NCBI GenBank assembly: GCA_045640265.1
Contig: JAZUES010000029.1
Span: 1-30,819, forward strand
Origin: Solibacillus sp045640265
Lineage (GTDB): Bacteria > Bacillota > Bacilli > Bacillales_A > Planococcaceae
Direction of reading: 5' to 3'
DNA: 30,819 nt
Under the pieces are notes generated by a model, which saw only the letters and a list, made by a program, of their open reading frames with translations, searched no databases and was not told where the DNA came from. Positions 1-8,208 of the stretch are shown in pieces. The translations under genes were made by a program, and so were the position numbers. Numbering within the stretch: the stretch's first letter is position 1; every line of letters starts with the position of its first letter.

Positions 1-1
1 A

Positions 2-1231
2 GATGAGCACAAAACGATTGTTATGCCAGATGAATTAAAAGTTAATTTCCCTGAAATCGACACTACTGTTGATGCAGATCGTTTAGCAAAAGTGAACGAA
101 GACTTATTAGTATTTGCTGGTGGCTTCGAACCACAGAAAAAATTAGGTAAAATTTTAGAAAAACGTCGTGATGCATTTGCAACTGCGAAAATTGACTGGG
201 GTCATGCAGAACCTTTAGCATACGCTACAATTACGCAAGATGGCACACCAGTTCGTTTTACTGGTCAAGATGCACAACGTGGTACTTTCTCACAACGTCA
301 CTTAGTATTACATGACAAAAACAATGGTTCTGAATTCACACCATTACATCATGTTGAAGGCGTTAACGCTTCATTCACTGTTTACAACTCACCACTTACT
401 GAAGCAGGGGTTGTAGGTTATGAATATGGTTATAACTTAGAAAACGGTAACGTATTATCTGTATGGGAAGCACAATTTGGTGACTTCTCAAATATGGCAC
501 AAGTAATGTTTGATAACTTTATCTCAAGTGCACGCTCTAAATGGGGCCAAAAATCTGGATTTGTTATCCTTTTACCACATGGTTATGAAGGCCAAGGTCC
601 AGAACACTCATCTAGCCGTATGGAACGTTACTTACAATTATCAGCTGAAAACAACTGGTTCGTAGCAAACTGTTCAAACGCAGGTAACTACTACCACTTA
701 TTACGTCGTCAAGCTGCACTTTTAGGTACAGAAGGCGTTCGTCCATTAGTAGTCGTTTCACCTAAATCACTTTTACGTCACCCATTAGCTGCTGCATCAG
801 CAGAACAACTTACAACTGGTCGTTTCCAAGAAGTGATCGAGCAAGAGGGATTAGGTAAAAACGTAAAAGCTGTAGAAAAAGTATTACTTGGTTCTGGTAA
901 AGTAATGATCGATTTAGCAGAGCGCGTGAAAGATGGCGAAGGTTTCGACCACTTACACATCGTTCGTGTTGAACAAATCTATCCATTCCCAACTGAGCAA
1001 GTGAAAGAAATCATCGCTCGCTTCCCGAATGTAAAAGAAATCGTTTGGGTACAAGAAGAACCTAAAAACCAAGGCGCTTGGACATATGTTCTTGAAACAT
1101 TATATGATATCGCTGAAGGTAAAAAGGTACGCTATGTAGGTCGTCCTGCAATGAGCTCAACTTCTGAAGGTGACGGCGATTCACATAAAGCTGCTCAAGC
1201 TAAATTAGTTAACGAAGCACTTGAAAAATAA
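2..1231 (+). CDS. odhA: 2-oxoglutarate dehydrogenase E1 component, C-terminal part (5' truncated by window)
   Basis: This is the thiamine-diphosphate E1 subunit that decarboxylates 2-oxoglutarate and passes succinyl to the lipoyl group of E2 in the TCA cycle. The frame is open to the left window edge, so the gene starts upstream. About 409 residues are visible, against roughly 940 for a full Bacillales E1. The stretch LLPHGYEGQGPEHSSSRMER and the following RRQAALL and VVSPKSLLRHP segments are characteristic of the transketolase-like and C-terminal domains of OdhA/SucA. The C-terminal EEPKNQGAW is also family-typical. An internal ATG at 23 is not the true start. odhB follows 91 bases downstream, as expected for the odhAB operon. 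Codon use is strongly biased, as in highly expressed genes. Confidence 0.96.
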   Translation, partial: DEHKTIVMPDELKVNFPEIDTTVDADRLAKVNEDLLVFAGGFEPQKKLGKILEKRRDAFATAKIDWGHAEPLAYATITQDGTPVRFTGQDAQRGTFSQRHLVLHDKNNGSEFTPLHHVEGVNASFTVYNSPLTEAGVVGYEYGYNLENGNVLSVWEAQFGDFSNMAQVMFDNFISSARSKWGQKSGFVILLPHGYEGQGPEHSSSRMERYLQLSAENNWFVANCSNAGNYYHLLRRQAALLGTEGVRPLVVVSPKSLLRHPLAAASAEQLTTGRFQEVIEQEGLGKNVKAVEKVLLGSGKVMIDLAERVKDGEGFDHLHIVRVEQIYPFPTEQVKEIIARFPNVKEIVWVQEEPKNQGAWTYVLETLYDIAEGKKVRYVGRPAMSSTSEGDGDSHKAAQAKLVNEALEK

Positions 1232-1300
1232 TTCCATTATGGAATGAAATGAGGGCTACTTCTAAAAATCGAAGTAGCCTGCTATACGAAATGGTATAGC
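1231..1300 (+). other. Tandem hairpins in the odhA-odhB intergenic gap
   Basis: Three inverted repeats fill this gap. ATTCCATTATGGAAT (1231-1245) is palindromic and overlaps the last base of the odhA stop. GGCTACTTC (1254-1262) pairs perfectly with GAAGTAGCC (1271-1279). GCTATAC (1281-1287) pairs with GTATAGC (1294-1300), followed by TTTATT and then the odhB ribosome site AAAGGAGG. No long U-tract follows, so processing, 3'-end protection or partial attenuation between E1 and E2 fits better than full termination. Confidence 0.6.
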
Positions 1301-1322
1301 TTTATTAAAGGAGGATATTAAC

Positions 1323-2573
1323 GTGGCAGAAATTAAAGTTCCTGAATTAGCAGAATCAATCACTGAAGGTACAATTGCTCAGTGGGTTAAAAAAGTTGGA
1401 GATCGCGTAGAAAAAGGCGAATTCATCGTAGAATTAGAAACAGATAAAGTTAACGCTGAAATCATCTCAGAAGAAGCAGGCGTATTAACTCAAATTTTAG
1501 CTGAAGAAGGCGACACTGTACTTGTAGGTCAAGTAATCGCAGTAGTTGAAGCTGGCGAAGGCGCAGCACCTGCTCCTGTTCAAGCAAAAGAAGTAGCTCC
1601 AGCACCAGTAGCTGAAGCACCAAAAGCTCCTGTAGCTCCAGTAGCAGTTGCTCCTGTAGTAGAAACTTCTAACGAACGTGTTGTAGCTTCTCCTGCAGCT
1701 CGTAAATTAGCTCGTGAAAAAGGTATTGACTTAGCAGCAATTTCTCCAGTAGATCCACAAGGTCGCGTACGTGTACAAGACGTAGCAGCTCATGGTTCAG
1801 CACCAGTAGCAGCATCAGTTGCATCTGCTCCAATTGCAAACGGTCCAATGATCTTTACTCCAGCTAGTGACACTGATCGTGTAACAGTTGAAAAAATGAG
1901 CCGTCGTCGTCAAACAATTGCTAAACGCTTATTAGAAGTTAGACAATCTACAGCAATGTTAACTACATTCAACGAAATCGACATGACAAACATCATGGCA
2001 TTACGTAAACGTAAACAAGAACAATTCGTGAAAGCAAACGACATTAAATTAGGTTTCATGTCATTCTTCACAAAAGCAGTAGTAGCAGCACTTAAAAAAT
2101 ACCCATACGTTAACGCTCAAATTAACGGTGACGAAATTCACTTAAACAACTTCTTCGATATCGGTATTGCTGTTTCAACTGAAGAAGGTTTAGTAGTGCC
2201 AATCGTACGCGATGCTAACGCTAAAAACTTCGCTGAAATTGAGAAAAACATTAAAGAACTTGCAGGTAAAGCTCGCGAGAAAAAATTAGGCTTAAACGAC
2301 ATGGCTGGTGGTTCATTTACAATCACTAACGGTGGTGTATTCGGTTCATTAATGTCTACACCTATCATGAACGGTACTCAAGCTGGTATTTTAGGAATGC
2401 ACTCAATCGTTAACCGTCCTATCGCTGTTAACGGTGAAGTTCAAATCCGTCCTATGATGTACGTAGCATTATCTTATGACCACCGTATTATCGATGGTAA
2501 AGATTCTGTTGGATTCTTAAAAACAGTTAAAGAAATGATTGAAAACCCAGAAGATTTATTATTAAACTCTTAA
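1323..2573 (+). CDS. odhB: Dihydrolipoyllysine succinyltransferase, E2 of 2-oxoglutarate dehydrogenase
   Basis: This is the E2 core of the 2-oxoglutarate dehydrogenase complex; it transfers succinyl from lipoyl-lysine to CoA. Domains in order are a lipoyl domain (residues about 1-77, lipoylated K42 in ETDKVN), an Ala/Pro-rich linker (about 80-115), a peripheral subunit-binding domain (about 121-158, ASPAARKLAREKGIDL), and the catalytic acyltransferase domain. The last carries the active-site motif SYDHRIIDG (H387, D391). At 416 residues the length is normal. Translation starts at GTG 1323, placed 5 bases after AAAGGAGGA. It forms an operon with odhA and is closed by the terminator at 2601. 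The E3 subunit is not in this window. Confidence 0.97.
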   Translation: MAEIKVPELAESITEGTIAQWVKKVGDRVEKGEFIVELETDKVNAEIISEEAGVLTQILAEEGDTVLVGQVIAVVEAGEGAAPAPVQAKEVAPAPVAEAPKAPVAPVAVAPVVETSNERVVASPAARKLAREKGIDLAAISPVDPQGRVRVQDVAAHGSAPVAASVASAPIANGPMIFTPASDTDRVTVEKMSRRRQTIAKRLLEVRQSTAMLTTFNEIDMTNIMALRKRKQEQFVKANDIKLGFMSFFTKAVVAALKKYPYVNAQINGDEIHLNNFFDIGIAVSTEEGLVVPIVRDANAKNFAEIEKNIKELAGKAREKKLGLNDMAGGSFTITNGGVFGSLMSTPIMNGTQAGILGMHSIVNRPIAVNGEVQIRPMMYVALSYDHRIIDGKDSVGFLKTVKEMIENPEDLLLNS

Positions 2574-2600
2574 GAATCAATTCTTATGAATTCTTATAAA

Positions 2601-2634
2601 GGTGTCAGCGCTCAGTGCGTTGGCGCCTTTTTTT
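2601..2634 (+). terminator. Rho-independent terminator of odhAB
   Basis: A G/C-rich stem with some G-U pairs runs from GGTGTCAGCGC (2601-2611) to GCGTTGGCGCC (2617-2627). It is followed by a run of seven T (2628-2634), 28 bases after the odhB stop. Confidence 0.9.
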
Positions 2635-2712
2635 ATGCAATTTTTTATAGTAGATATGTTTTTGAAATAGCGAAGGGTAGGAAAGTGTGATGAAAAATGT
2701 AAATTTTGTCTA

Positions 2713-2739
2713 ATTATTAAAGGTAATTTCTTTAATAAT
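2713..2739 (+). promoter_or_regulatory. Perfect 10-bp inverted repeat upstream of the ATP-grasp cluster
   Basis: ATTATTAAAG (2713-2722) and CTTTAATAAT (2730-2739) are exact reverse complements separated by 7 bases. The repeat lies 46 bases before the ATP-grasp start codon. It could be a protein operator or a weak RNA hairpin. A -35-like TTGTCT (2706-2711) is just upstream, but no -10 box at a good distance was found, so the promoter itself is unresolved. Confidence 0.4.
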
Positions 2740-2784
2740 CTAGTATTTATTAAGAGAAGGTACATAAGGGGGAGGATTCAGTCG

Positions 2785-4236
2785 ATGTTTAAAATGTATG
2801 ATTCAGCACCATTTTATGATGAAATGCTTGAAGATGATTTACCGAAAAAACATTATATTCCGTTTTATGAACAGCTTCAAAAATTTTCGAATGAGCAATT
2901 AAAAAACAAACATACAGAAGCTCAATCTAGCTTTTTGCGACAAGGTATTACTTTTACCGTATATGGCGCTGAAGGTGGAATCGAGCGTACGATGCCGTTC
3001 GATTTTGTGCCCATTATAATTCCTAGTGAAACTTGGAGTGAAATTGAGCTTGGTATTAAACAACGGGTTAAAGCGCTCAATTATTTTTTACAAGATGTGT
3101 ATAATGAGCGTGAAATACTTAAAGTTGGTATCATTCCAGCTCATTTAGTTGATGAAAACCCATATTATTATAAGCAATTAATTGGCACAAAAATAGCTTT
3201 AAAAAATCATATTTTTGTGGCTGGAATTGACCTCATACGTGATGAATTTGGTAAATATCGTGTATTAGAAGACAATTTACGTAATCCTTCAGGGCTTAGC
3301 TATGTGTTTCAAAATAGATATGTCATGCGTAAAACATATCCAGAGTTTTTTAGCAATTATGCAATCATATCTTTAGAAGAGCAAATGGAAGCTATGCAAA
3401 AATCCCTATTATCGCATCGACCACCCAATTTGGCTGCAGATGAGGAAGTAAATGCCGTACTTTTAACTGCTGGTGTTTACAACTCTGCTTATTATGATCA
3501 TGTATTTTTAGCGAAGGAAATGAATATCGCACTTGTTGAAGGAAGAGATTTATCCGTAAAAGATGATATCGTGTATTTAAAAACGATTCACGGATTAAAA
3601 CGAGTCGATATCATTTATCGTCGTATTGATGATGATTTCTTAGACCCAGAAGTTTTCCGTGAAGATTCCATGCTTGGGGTTCCAGGAATATTGCAAGCAT
3701 ACAAAAAAGGGAATGTTACTATCTTAAACGCCATAGGGAATGGCGTAGCTGATGATAAGGCCATGTATGCATATGTCCCAGATATGATTCGATTTTATTT
3801 AAACGAGGAACCAATTATTGATAATGTGGAAACGTATTTACTAAATGATGAGGGGCAGCGTGACTGGGTATTAAAAAATTTAGATAAACTCGTTATTAAA
3901 AATGTAGGAGCTTCTGGTGGCTATGATATGCTCATTGGCCCACATTCAACAGAGGAATTACGAGCAATATTCCATGAAAAGATTCTAGAAGCACCTCATC
4001 AGTATATCGCACAACCAACAATCAAATTATCACGTGCACCTGCCTATCAAGATGGACGATTTTATCCTTGTCACATTGATTTACGAATTTATGCGATTCA
4101 GGGGGAACAAACACACATCGTTCCAGGAGGTTTATCTCGTGTTGCATTAAAAGAAGGCTCACTTGTTGTTAATTCTTCGCAAGGCGGGGGTGCAAAGGAT
4201 ACATGGGTTCTAAAGGAGGACGGACAATATGCTTAG
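2785..4236 (+). CDS. Circularly permuted ATP-grasp protein (type 2 family)
   Basis: This belongs to the circularly permuted ATP-grasp family (COG2308-type), whose members are predicted ATP-dependent amide or peptide ligases. The substrate is unknown. Supporting motifs are VLEDNLRNPSGLSYV (around D163), NAIGNGVADDKAMY, VIKNVGASGGYDMLIGP and, near the C-terminus, HIDLRIYAI with the preceding QPTIKLSRAP. These carry the nucleotide- and metal-binding residues typical of the family. The length of 483 residues is normal. The start at ATG 2785 has GGGGGAGG 9 bases upstream. It overlaps the next gene (alpha-E) by 8 bases, and a transglutaminase-like gene follows. This trio recurs across bacteria and was predicted by comparative genomics to make or attach peptides. 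No obvious peptide substrate gene is adjacent here. Confidence 0.9.
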   Translation: MFKMYDSAPFYDEMLEDDLPKKHYIPFYEQLQKFSNEQLKNKHTEAQSSFLRQGITFTVYGAEGGIERTMPFDFVPIIIPSETWSEIELGIKQRVKALNYFLQDVYNEREILKVGIIPAHLVDENPYYYKQLIGTKIALKNHIFVAGIDLIRDEFGKYRVLEDNLRNPSGLSYVFQNRYVMRKTYPEFFSNYAIISLEEQMEAMQKSLLSHRPPNLAADEEVNAVLLTAGVYNSAYYDHVFLAKEMNIALVEGRDLSVKDDIVYLKTIHGLKRVDIIYRRIDDDFLDPEVFREDSMLGVPGILQAYKKGNVTILNAIGNGVADDKAMYAYVPDMIRFYLNEEPIIDNVETYLLNDEGQRDWVLKNLDKLVIKNVGASGGYDMLIGPHSTEELRAIFHEKILEAPHQYIAQPTIKLSRAPAYQDGRFYPCHIDLRIYAIQGEQTHIVPGGLSRVALKEGSLVVNSSQGGGAKDTWVLKEDGQYA

Positions 4237-5176
4237 CCGTGTAGCAGATTCATTGTATTGGTTGGGGCGTTATAGTGAGCGCACTTACACAAATGCATAT
4301 ATTACGAGTGTACAAATTGATCAAATGCTTGAACTTGGCCCTTCAGAAAAGTCATATGAGCAACATTGGCACACAATATTAAGTATTTGCGGTTATATCG
4401 ATGACTACGAAAGTCGTTATGAAGGCTATCAAATTTCTCAAATGCTTTACTATCTCATCTCAGATCATCAAAATTATAATTCCATCGACAGTTTACTTAC
4501 CAGTATTCGAAACAATGCAAAAAACACGCGTAATTGTATTCCAAATGCGTTATTTGAAGAATGGAACAGTTTATACTTAGCGAAGAACGAATCGCCTCTA
4601 CAAGCACCATATACAGTATTAGATACGATTGAATATTTAGTAAAGGTACGTAAAACATCTTTGACTGCAACTGGTATTATTGATTCACTCATGACTCGTG
4701 ATGAATGTTTTTTATTTGTTAATATTGGTAAATGGTTAGAGCGTTCTGAAAAAACAGCATTAATAATTTTAAACTTTATGGATAACGAAGAGGTGTTAAA
4801 CCAAAATTTTGCAGTAACACTGGCGCTACAAGTAACGAATACATTTGAAGAGTATACCCGTCGTTCGCGTATACGTGAAGCTGGTAAGGTGTTAAACTTC
4901 CTCATAGGTGATCCGAATTGTTCACGTTCGGTTGCATATGGTATCGGTAAAATAAAGAATACGGTTTTTGAAATAGAACATTATGAAATCCGTCCATATG
5001 CTGAACAGTTATTTGACGCAATTGAAGAGTTAGAAGTTTTAATTCAACAAAATGCATCGGATATGTCAAAACGAGAACGTAAGCAATGGGTGACGAAAAT
5101 TCATGATCTATGCATAGAATTAGGTCCGATTTTTTCTGAAACATATTATTTAACAGAACCCATTTTAGTTAAATAA
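4229..5176 (+). CDS. Alpha-E domain protein
   Basis: This is an all-helical protein of the alpha-E family (COG2307/DUF403), which is found almost always beside circularly permuted ATP-grasp genes. The N-terminus MLSRVADSLYWLGRYSERTY is diagnostic of the family; the WLGRY-SER pattern recurs as KWLERSEKTA near residue 170. No membrane segment or signal peptide is visible. The length of 315 residues is normal. Its ribosome site AAAGGAGGAC lies inside the 3' end of the ATP-grasp gene, and the two overlap by 8 bases, implying translational coupling. The biochemical role is not established; partnership with the ligase is inferred from conserved neighbourhood. Confidence 0.9.
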   Translation: MLSRVADSLYWLGRYSERTYTNAYITSVQIDQMLELGPSEKSYEQHWHTILSICGYIDDYESRYEGYQISQMLYYLISDHQNYNSIDSLLTSIRNNAKNTRNCIPNALFEEWNSLYLAKNESPLQAPYTVLDTIEYLVKVRKTSLTATGIIDSLMTRDECFLFVNIGKWLERSEKTALIILNFMDNEEVLNQNFAVTLALQVTNTFEEYTRRSRIREAGKVLNFLIGDPNCSRSVAYGIGKIKNTVFEIEHYEIRPYAEQLFDAIEELEVLIQQNASDMSKRERKQWVTKIHDLCIELGPIFSETYYLTEPILVK

Positions 5177-5213
5177 GCCCCACATTAAAAGATCATAATG
5201 AAACTTACATTAT

Positions 5214-5220
5214 AAGGGGA
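5214..5220 (+). promoter_or_regulatory. Ribosome site that selects ATG 5228 for the transglutaminase-like gene
   Basis: AAGGGGA (5214-5220) ends 7 bases before ATG 5228 but only 1 base before the in-frame ATG 5222. The second ATG is therefore the likelier start. Confidence 0.65.
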
Positions 5221-5227
5221 AATGACA

Positions 5228-6082
5228 ATGAAATACCGCATAACACATACAAATATATTTCGTTATGATACAGAAGTTGAACAATCGCTTAATACGATAC
5301 GTCTAAAGCCGCGTAACAATGAATGCCAACGATTAATTTCCTATAAAGTGAAGATATATCCAGAATCAATGACGCGCGATAATATTGATATTTGGCTAAA
5401 TCCAACCAGTTCGTTTTTTATTGCTGAAAAGCATCGAGAACTAGAAGTGACGTCACATGCCCAAGTTAGTGTGCAGCGCGCGCCGTATATTTACCAAATT
5501 CATTATTCGGATGAAATGAAAAATATTTTTCACTCGCAATTGTTTAAAGAACATTATTTAGCCTATTTAACAACATCTCGCTTTACAACACTTCTACCAT
5601 ATCAATTAGATGAAATCGTGCAAGCTGTTGGATTTACGGATAATCCAGTGAAATTTGCGTGTGATTTAATGACCTATTTATACAATACAATCGCATATGA
5701 TCCGTATGCAACGACAATCGATACAACCGCAAGTGAAGCGTGGAGTATAAAACGAGGCGTTTGCCAAGATTATGCGCATATTATGCTGGGGATTCTTCGA
5801 CATATGAATATACCAGCACGTTATATTAGTGGGTATTTGTACGTCGGAGAAAACGATAATTTAATTGGAGATACGGCGACACATGCTTGGGTAGAAGTAA
5901 TGATACCCGGAGTTGGATGGATTGGATTAGATCCGACAAATAATGTGGAAGTCCTTGAAAACCATATTAACCTTTGTGTTGGACGTGATTTCCGAGATGT
6001 TTCACCAATTGTAGGCGTATATCAGGGAGGCATGCATACACTTGAAGTGAAAGTAAATGTTGAAAAAATCGCACATTTATAA
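5228..6082 (+). CDS. Transglutaminase-like cysteine protease family protein
   Basis: This is a transglutaminase-like superfamily protein (COG1305) with an N-terminal bacterial transglutaminase-associated beta region (MKYRITHTNIFRYDTEVEQS) and a C-terminal papain-like core. The catalytic triad is visible as C179 in RGVCQDYAH, H219 in THAWVEV and D235 in GLDPTNN. It has 284 residues from ATG 5228; an in-frame ATG two codons upstream is less well placed relative to the ribosome site. There is no signal peptide, so it is probably cytoplasmic. It is the third gene of the ATP-grasp/alpha-E/transglutaminase set, 51 bases after alpha-E, and may cleave or crosslink the peptide product. A lysine-regulated operon begins afterwards. 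Confidence 0.9.
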   Translation: MKYRITHTNIFRYDTEVEQSLNTIRLKPRNNECQRLISYKVKIYPESMTRDNIDIWLNPTSSFFIAEKHRELEVTSHAQVSVQRAPYIYQIHYSDEMKNIFHSQLFKEHYLAYLTTSRFTTLLPYQLDEIVQAVGFTDNPVKFACDLMTYLYNTIAYDPYATTIDTTASEAWSIKRGVCQDYAHIMLGILRHMNIPARYISGYLYVGENDNLIGDTATHAWVEVMIPGVGWIGLDPTNNVEVLENHINLCVGRDFRDVSPIVGVYQGGMHTLEVKVNVEKIAHL

Positions 6083-6143
6083 TTAACTTTATCTACTCCA
6101 ATCCAAGAATTTCTATTACCGTAAAATTTCTGAAAAGTGAATC

Positions 6144-6172
6144 TTGACGGAATTGTCCTAATATTGTACTAT
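6144..6172 (+). promoter_or_regulatory. SigmaA-type promoter of the lysine-riboswitch operon
   Basis: The -35 box TTGACG (6144-6149) is separated by exactly 17 bases from the -10 box TACTAT (6167-6172). It sits just upstream of the riboswitch, so the transcript would begin near 6180. Confidence 0.8.
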
Positions 6173-6208
6173 TATCTTATTAATTTAATAACAAAACCTC
6201 ACAATCTA

Positions 6209-6390
6209 GTGAGGTAGAGGCGCGGTATTTATTAGTTTTTCATTTAGTCATTGAGCTGGCATTGAGATGGAGAAGAAGGAACTATCGCCGAAGCGTTGTT
6301 AATGCTCTAGTTAACAATGCTGGGTCTGTAATGAATAATTACAGAACTGTCTCAATCATCTTCCCTGATGGTTGAGTTGTGCTATCTCAA
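6209..6390 (+). ncRNA. Lysine riboswitch (L-box)
   Basis: The L-box core motifs are present in order: GAGGTAGAGGCGCG (6211-6224), GCCGAAG (6287-6293), GCTGGGTCTG (6319-6328) and the closing CTATCTCA (6382-6389). Helices can be drawn by hand: P1 6210-6217 with 6382-6389; a stem 6296-6302 with 6311-6317; TCTGTAAT 6325-6332 with 6338-6345; and a 10-bp stem 6351-6360 with 6367-6376. Lysine binding in this RNA class favours premature termination, and a strong terminator follows at 6433. An alternative CCTCAC/GTGAGG stem (6197-6202 with 6209-6214) would compete with P1. I could not resolve the antiterminator. Confidence 0.93.
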
Positions 6391-6432
6391 TAATGGGAAC
6401 TGACTGAGGATTTGGGCTAATTTTAAGTGTAT

Positions 6433-6463
6433 GCGACCTGAAGTTCTTTTTAGGTCGCTTTTT
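6433..6463 (+). terminator. Riboswitch-controlled terminator
   Basis: GCGACCT (6433-6439) pairs with AGGTCGC (6452-6458), followed by five T. It lies between the L-box and the ribosome site of the binding-protein gene, the position expected for the expression platform of a transcriptional riboswitch. Confidence 0.88.
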
Positions 6464-6509
6464 GCATTTCAAAAATAACCAACAATTTAATTTTAAGGAG
6501 AGATCGAGG

Positions 6510-7343
6510 ATGAAGAAAAAATTATTAGTGCTATTTGTAGCGATGATGACAATGTTAGTTTTAGCAGCATGTGGTTCTGATGACGAGGGTTCTACAGGCG
6601 GCTCTGACAAAAAAGTATTAAAAGTAGGAATGGAAGCTGCTTATGCGCCGTTCAACTGGTCACAAAAAGATGATTCAAATGGTGGTGTAGCAATCAAAGG
6701 TTCAAAAGAGTATGCAGCAGGCTATGATGTTGAAATTGCAAAGAAAATTGCAGATGGATTAAATATGGAATTACAAATTGTTAAAACAGACTGGGATGGT
6801 TTAGTTCCTTCATTACAATCAGGTGCAATTGATTTAGTAATTGCCGGTATGTCTCCAACTGAAGAGCGTAAACAAACAATTGATTTCACAGAAAACTATT
6901 ATACAAGTGACTTTGTAATCGTCGTTAAAAAAGATGGTCCATATGCGGATGCTAAAACATTAAGCGATTTCTCTGGGGCTAAAATCACAGGACAACAAGC
7001 AACAACTCACTATGATGTAATCGATCAAATCAAAGGTGTTAAAAAACAAGTCGAAGCAACGGATTTCGGTTCGATGCGTGTACAATTACAATCAGGTGCA
7101 ATTGATGGCTATGTTTCAGAACGTCCTGAAGGAATCTCGGCTGAAATGGCATTAGATAACTTTAAATACATTGTTCCAGCACCAAACTTTGAAGCAGATC
7201 CTTCAGCAACAGCTATTGCAGTTGGCTTAAAAAAGGGTTCTGATTTAGCAGAAGATATCAATAAAGTATTAGCTGAAATTTCAGAAGATGATCGTCTTAA
7301 ATTAATGGAAGACGCAATTGCTAATCAACCAGCGGCACAATAA
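6510..7343 (+). CDS. Amino-acid ABC transporter substrate-binding lipoprotein (probable lysine or basic amino acids)
   Basis: This is an extracellular solute-binding protein of family 3, anchored to the outer face of the membrane. The signal peptide MKKKLLVLF... ends in the lipobox LAAC (lipidated C21). The mature domain has the family pattern KVGMEAAYAPFNW, a YDVEIAKKIA segment, and DWDGLVPSLQSGAIDLVIAG followed by SPTEERKQTIDFT. The start is ATG 6510, 9 bases after AAGGAG; a TTG at 6462 in the same frame lies inside the terminator and is not used. It has 277 residues. Control by an L-box makes lysine the likeliest ligand, but specificity for arginine or a related cation cannot be excluded from sequence. 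Confidence 0.93.
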   Translation: MKKKLLVLFVAMMTMLVLAACGSDDEGSTGGSDKKVLKVGMEAAYAPFNWSQKDDSNGGVAIKGSKEYAAGYDVEIAKKIADGLNMELQIVKTDWDGLVPSLQSGAIDLVIAGMSPTEERKQTIDFTENYYTSDFVIVVKKDGPYADAKTLSDFSGAKITGQQATTHYDVIDQIKGVKKQVEATDFGSMRVQLQSGAIDGYVSERPEGISAEMALDNFKYIVPAPNFEADPSATAIAVGLKKGSDLAEDINKVLAEISEDDRLKLMEDAIANQPAAQ

Positions 7344-7354
7344 TTAATCTTGAA

Positions 7355-7400
7355 TGATAAAAGGTTGTCATGCCGGCAAACGGAAGACAACCTTTTATCA
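7355..7400 (+). other. 15-bp perfect stem-loop between binding protein and permease genes
   Basis: TGATAAAAGGTTGTC (7355-7369) is the exact reverse complement of GACAACCTTTTATCA (7386-7400), with a 16-base loop. It starts 12 bases after the binding-protein stop. The T-rich 3' arm could give partial termination. Without a long U-run after it, 3'-end protection of the binding-protein message is also likely. Either would make the lipoprotein more abundant than the permease. Confidence 0.75.
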
Positions 7401-7459
7401 TGAATATTAAAGATTATAAAGTAATAAATTTTAGGAACAAAGATTTGGGGGACAAGACA

Positions 7460-8206
7460 ATGGCATTTTTAGAGTCAACATGGAACTTGTTTACGAACAA
7501 CTGGGAAGTGTTCCTACGAGGAGCCTGGACTGCACTTCTTCTAGCAATTATCGGAACAACTTGCGGTACATGTATCGGATTTTTCATCGGAATTATGCAT
7601 ACAATTCCGAAACGTAAAAAATCATTTAAAATGGGTGTATTAAAAGTATTTAATTTCCTATTAACGACATATGTGGAAGTATTTAGAGGGACACCAATGA
7701 TGGTTCAAGCGATGGTTGTCTTTTATGGATTAGTTTATTTAGGGATAGATATTGATCGTTTTGTAGCGGCATCACTTGTTATCAGTTTAAATACAGGTGC
7801 TTATATGGCCGAATATGTACGTGGTGGAATTGTATCCATCGATAAAGGGCAGTTCGAAGCCTCGCAAGCAATTGGTATGAATCACTTGCAAACGATGATT
7901 CATGTCGTGATTCCACAAGTAGCACGTAACATTTTACCAGCTACAGGGAACCAATTTGTCATGAACATTAAGGACTCATCTGTATTAAGTGTCATTTCAG
8001 TCGTAGAGTTATTCTTCACATCAAATTCAATTGCTGGAAGTAACTACAAATATATTGAAGCCTTCTTTATCGCAACAGTACTTTACTTCATTATGACATT
8101 CGCTGTAACTCGTTTCCTACTTTTATTCGAGAAGAAAATGGATGGACCTGAAAGTTTTAAGGTTGAACTCATTACAGGAAACAAGTTAGAAAAGGACGGT
8201 GAATAA
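7460..8206 (+). CDS. Amino-acid ABC transporter permease
   Basis: This is an inner-membrane permease of the polar amino-acid (HisM/GlnP) type. It has several hydrophobic segments (for example ALLLAIIGTTCGTCIGFFIG and ATVLYFIMTFAVTRFLLLF) and the EAA loop that docks the ATPase, visible as the EASQAIGMNHLQTMIHVVIP segment. An upstream EVFRGTPMMVQAM motif is also family-typical. The start is ATG 7460, 7 bases after GGGGGA, giving 248 residues. The same frame is open from 7370, but those upstream starts lie in or at the edge of the stem-loop and lack a ribosome site. The ATPase gene follows 2 bases after the stop. Confidence 0.93.
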   Translation: MAFLESTWNLFTNNWEVFLRGAWTALLLAIIGTTCGTCIGFFIGIMHTIPKRKKSFKMGVLKVFNFLLTTYVEVFRGTPMMVQAMVVFYGLVYLGIDIDRFVAASLVISLNTGAYMAEYVRGGIVSIDKGQFEASQAIGMNHLQTMIHVVIPQVARNILPATGNQFVMNIKDSSVLSVISVVELFFTSNSIAGSNYKYIEAFFIATVLYFIMTFAVTRFLLLFEKKMDGPESFKVELITGNKLEKDGE

Positions 8207-8208
8207 TC

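Noticed and set aside
4474..4905. Minus-strand 143-residue open frame
   Set aside because: It lies entirely inside the well-supported alpha-E gene and has no start signals.
6462..6509. N-terminal extension of the ABC binding protein from TTG 6462
   Set aside because: It begins within the riboswitch terminator and would place 16 polar residues before the lipoprotein signal; ATG 6510 has a proper ribosome site.
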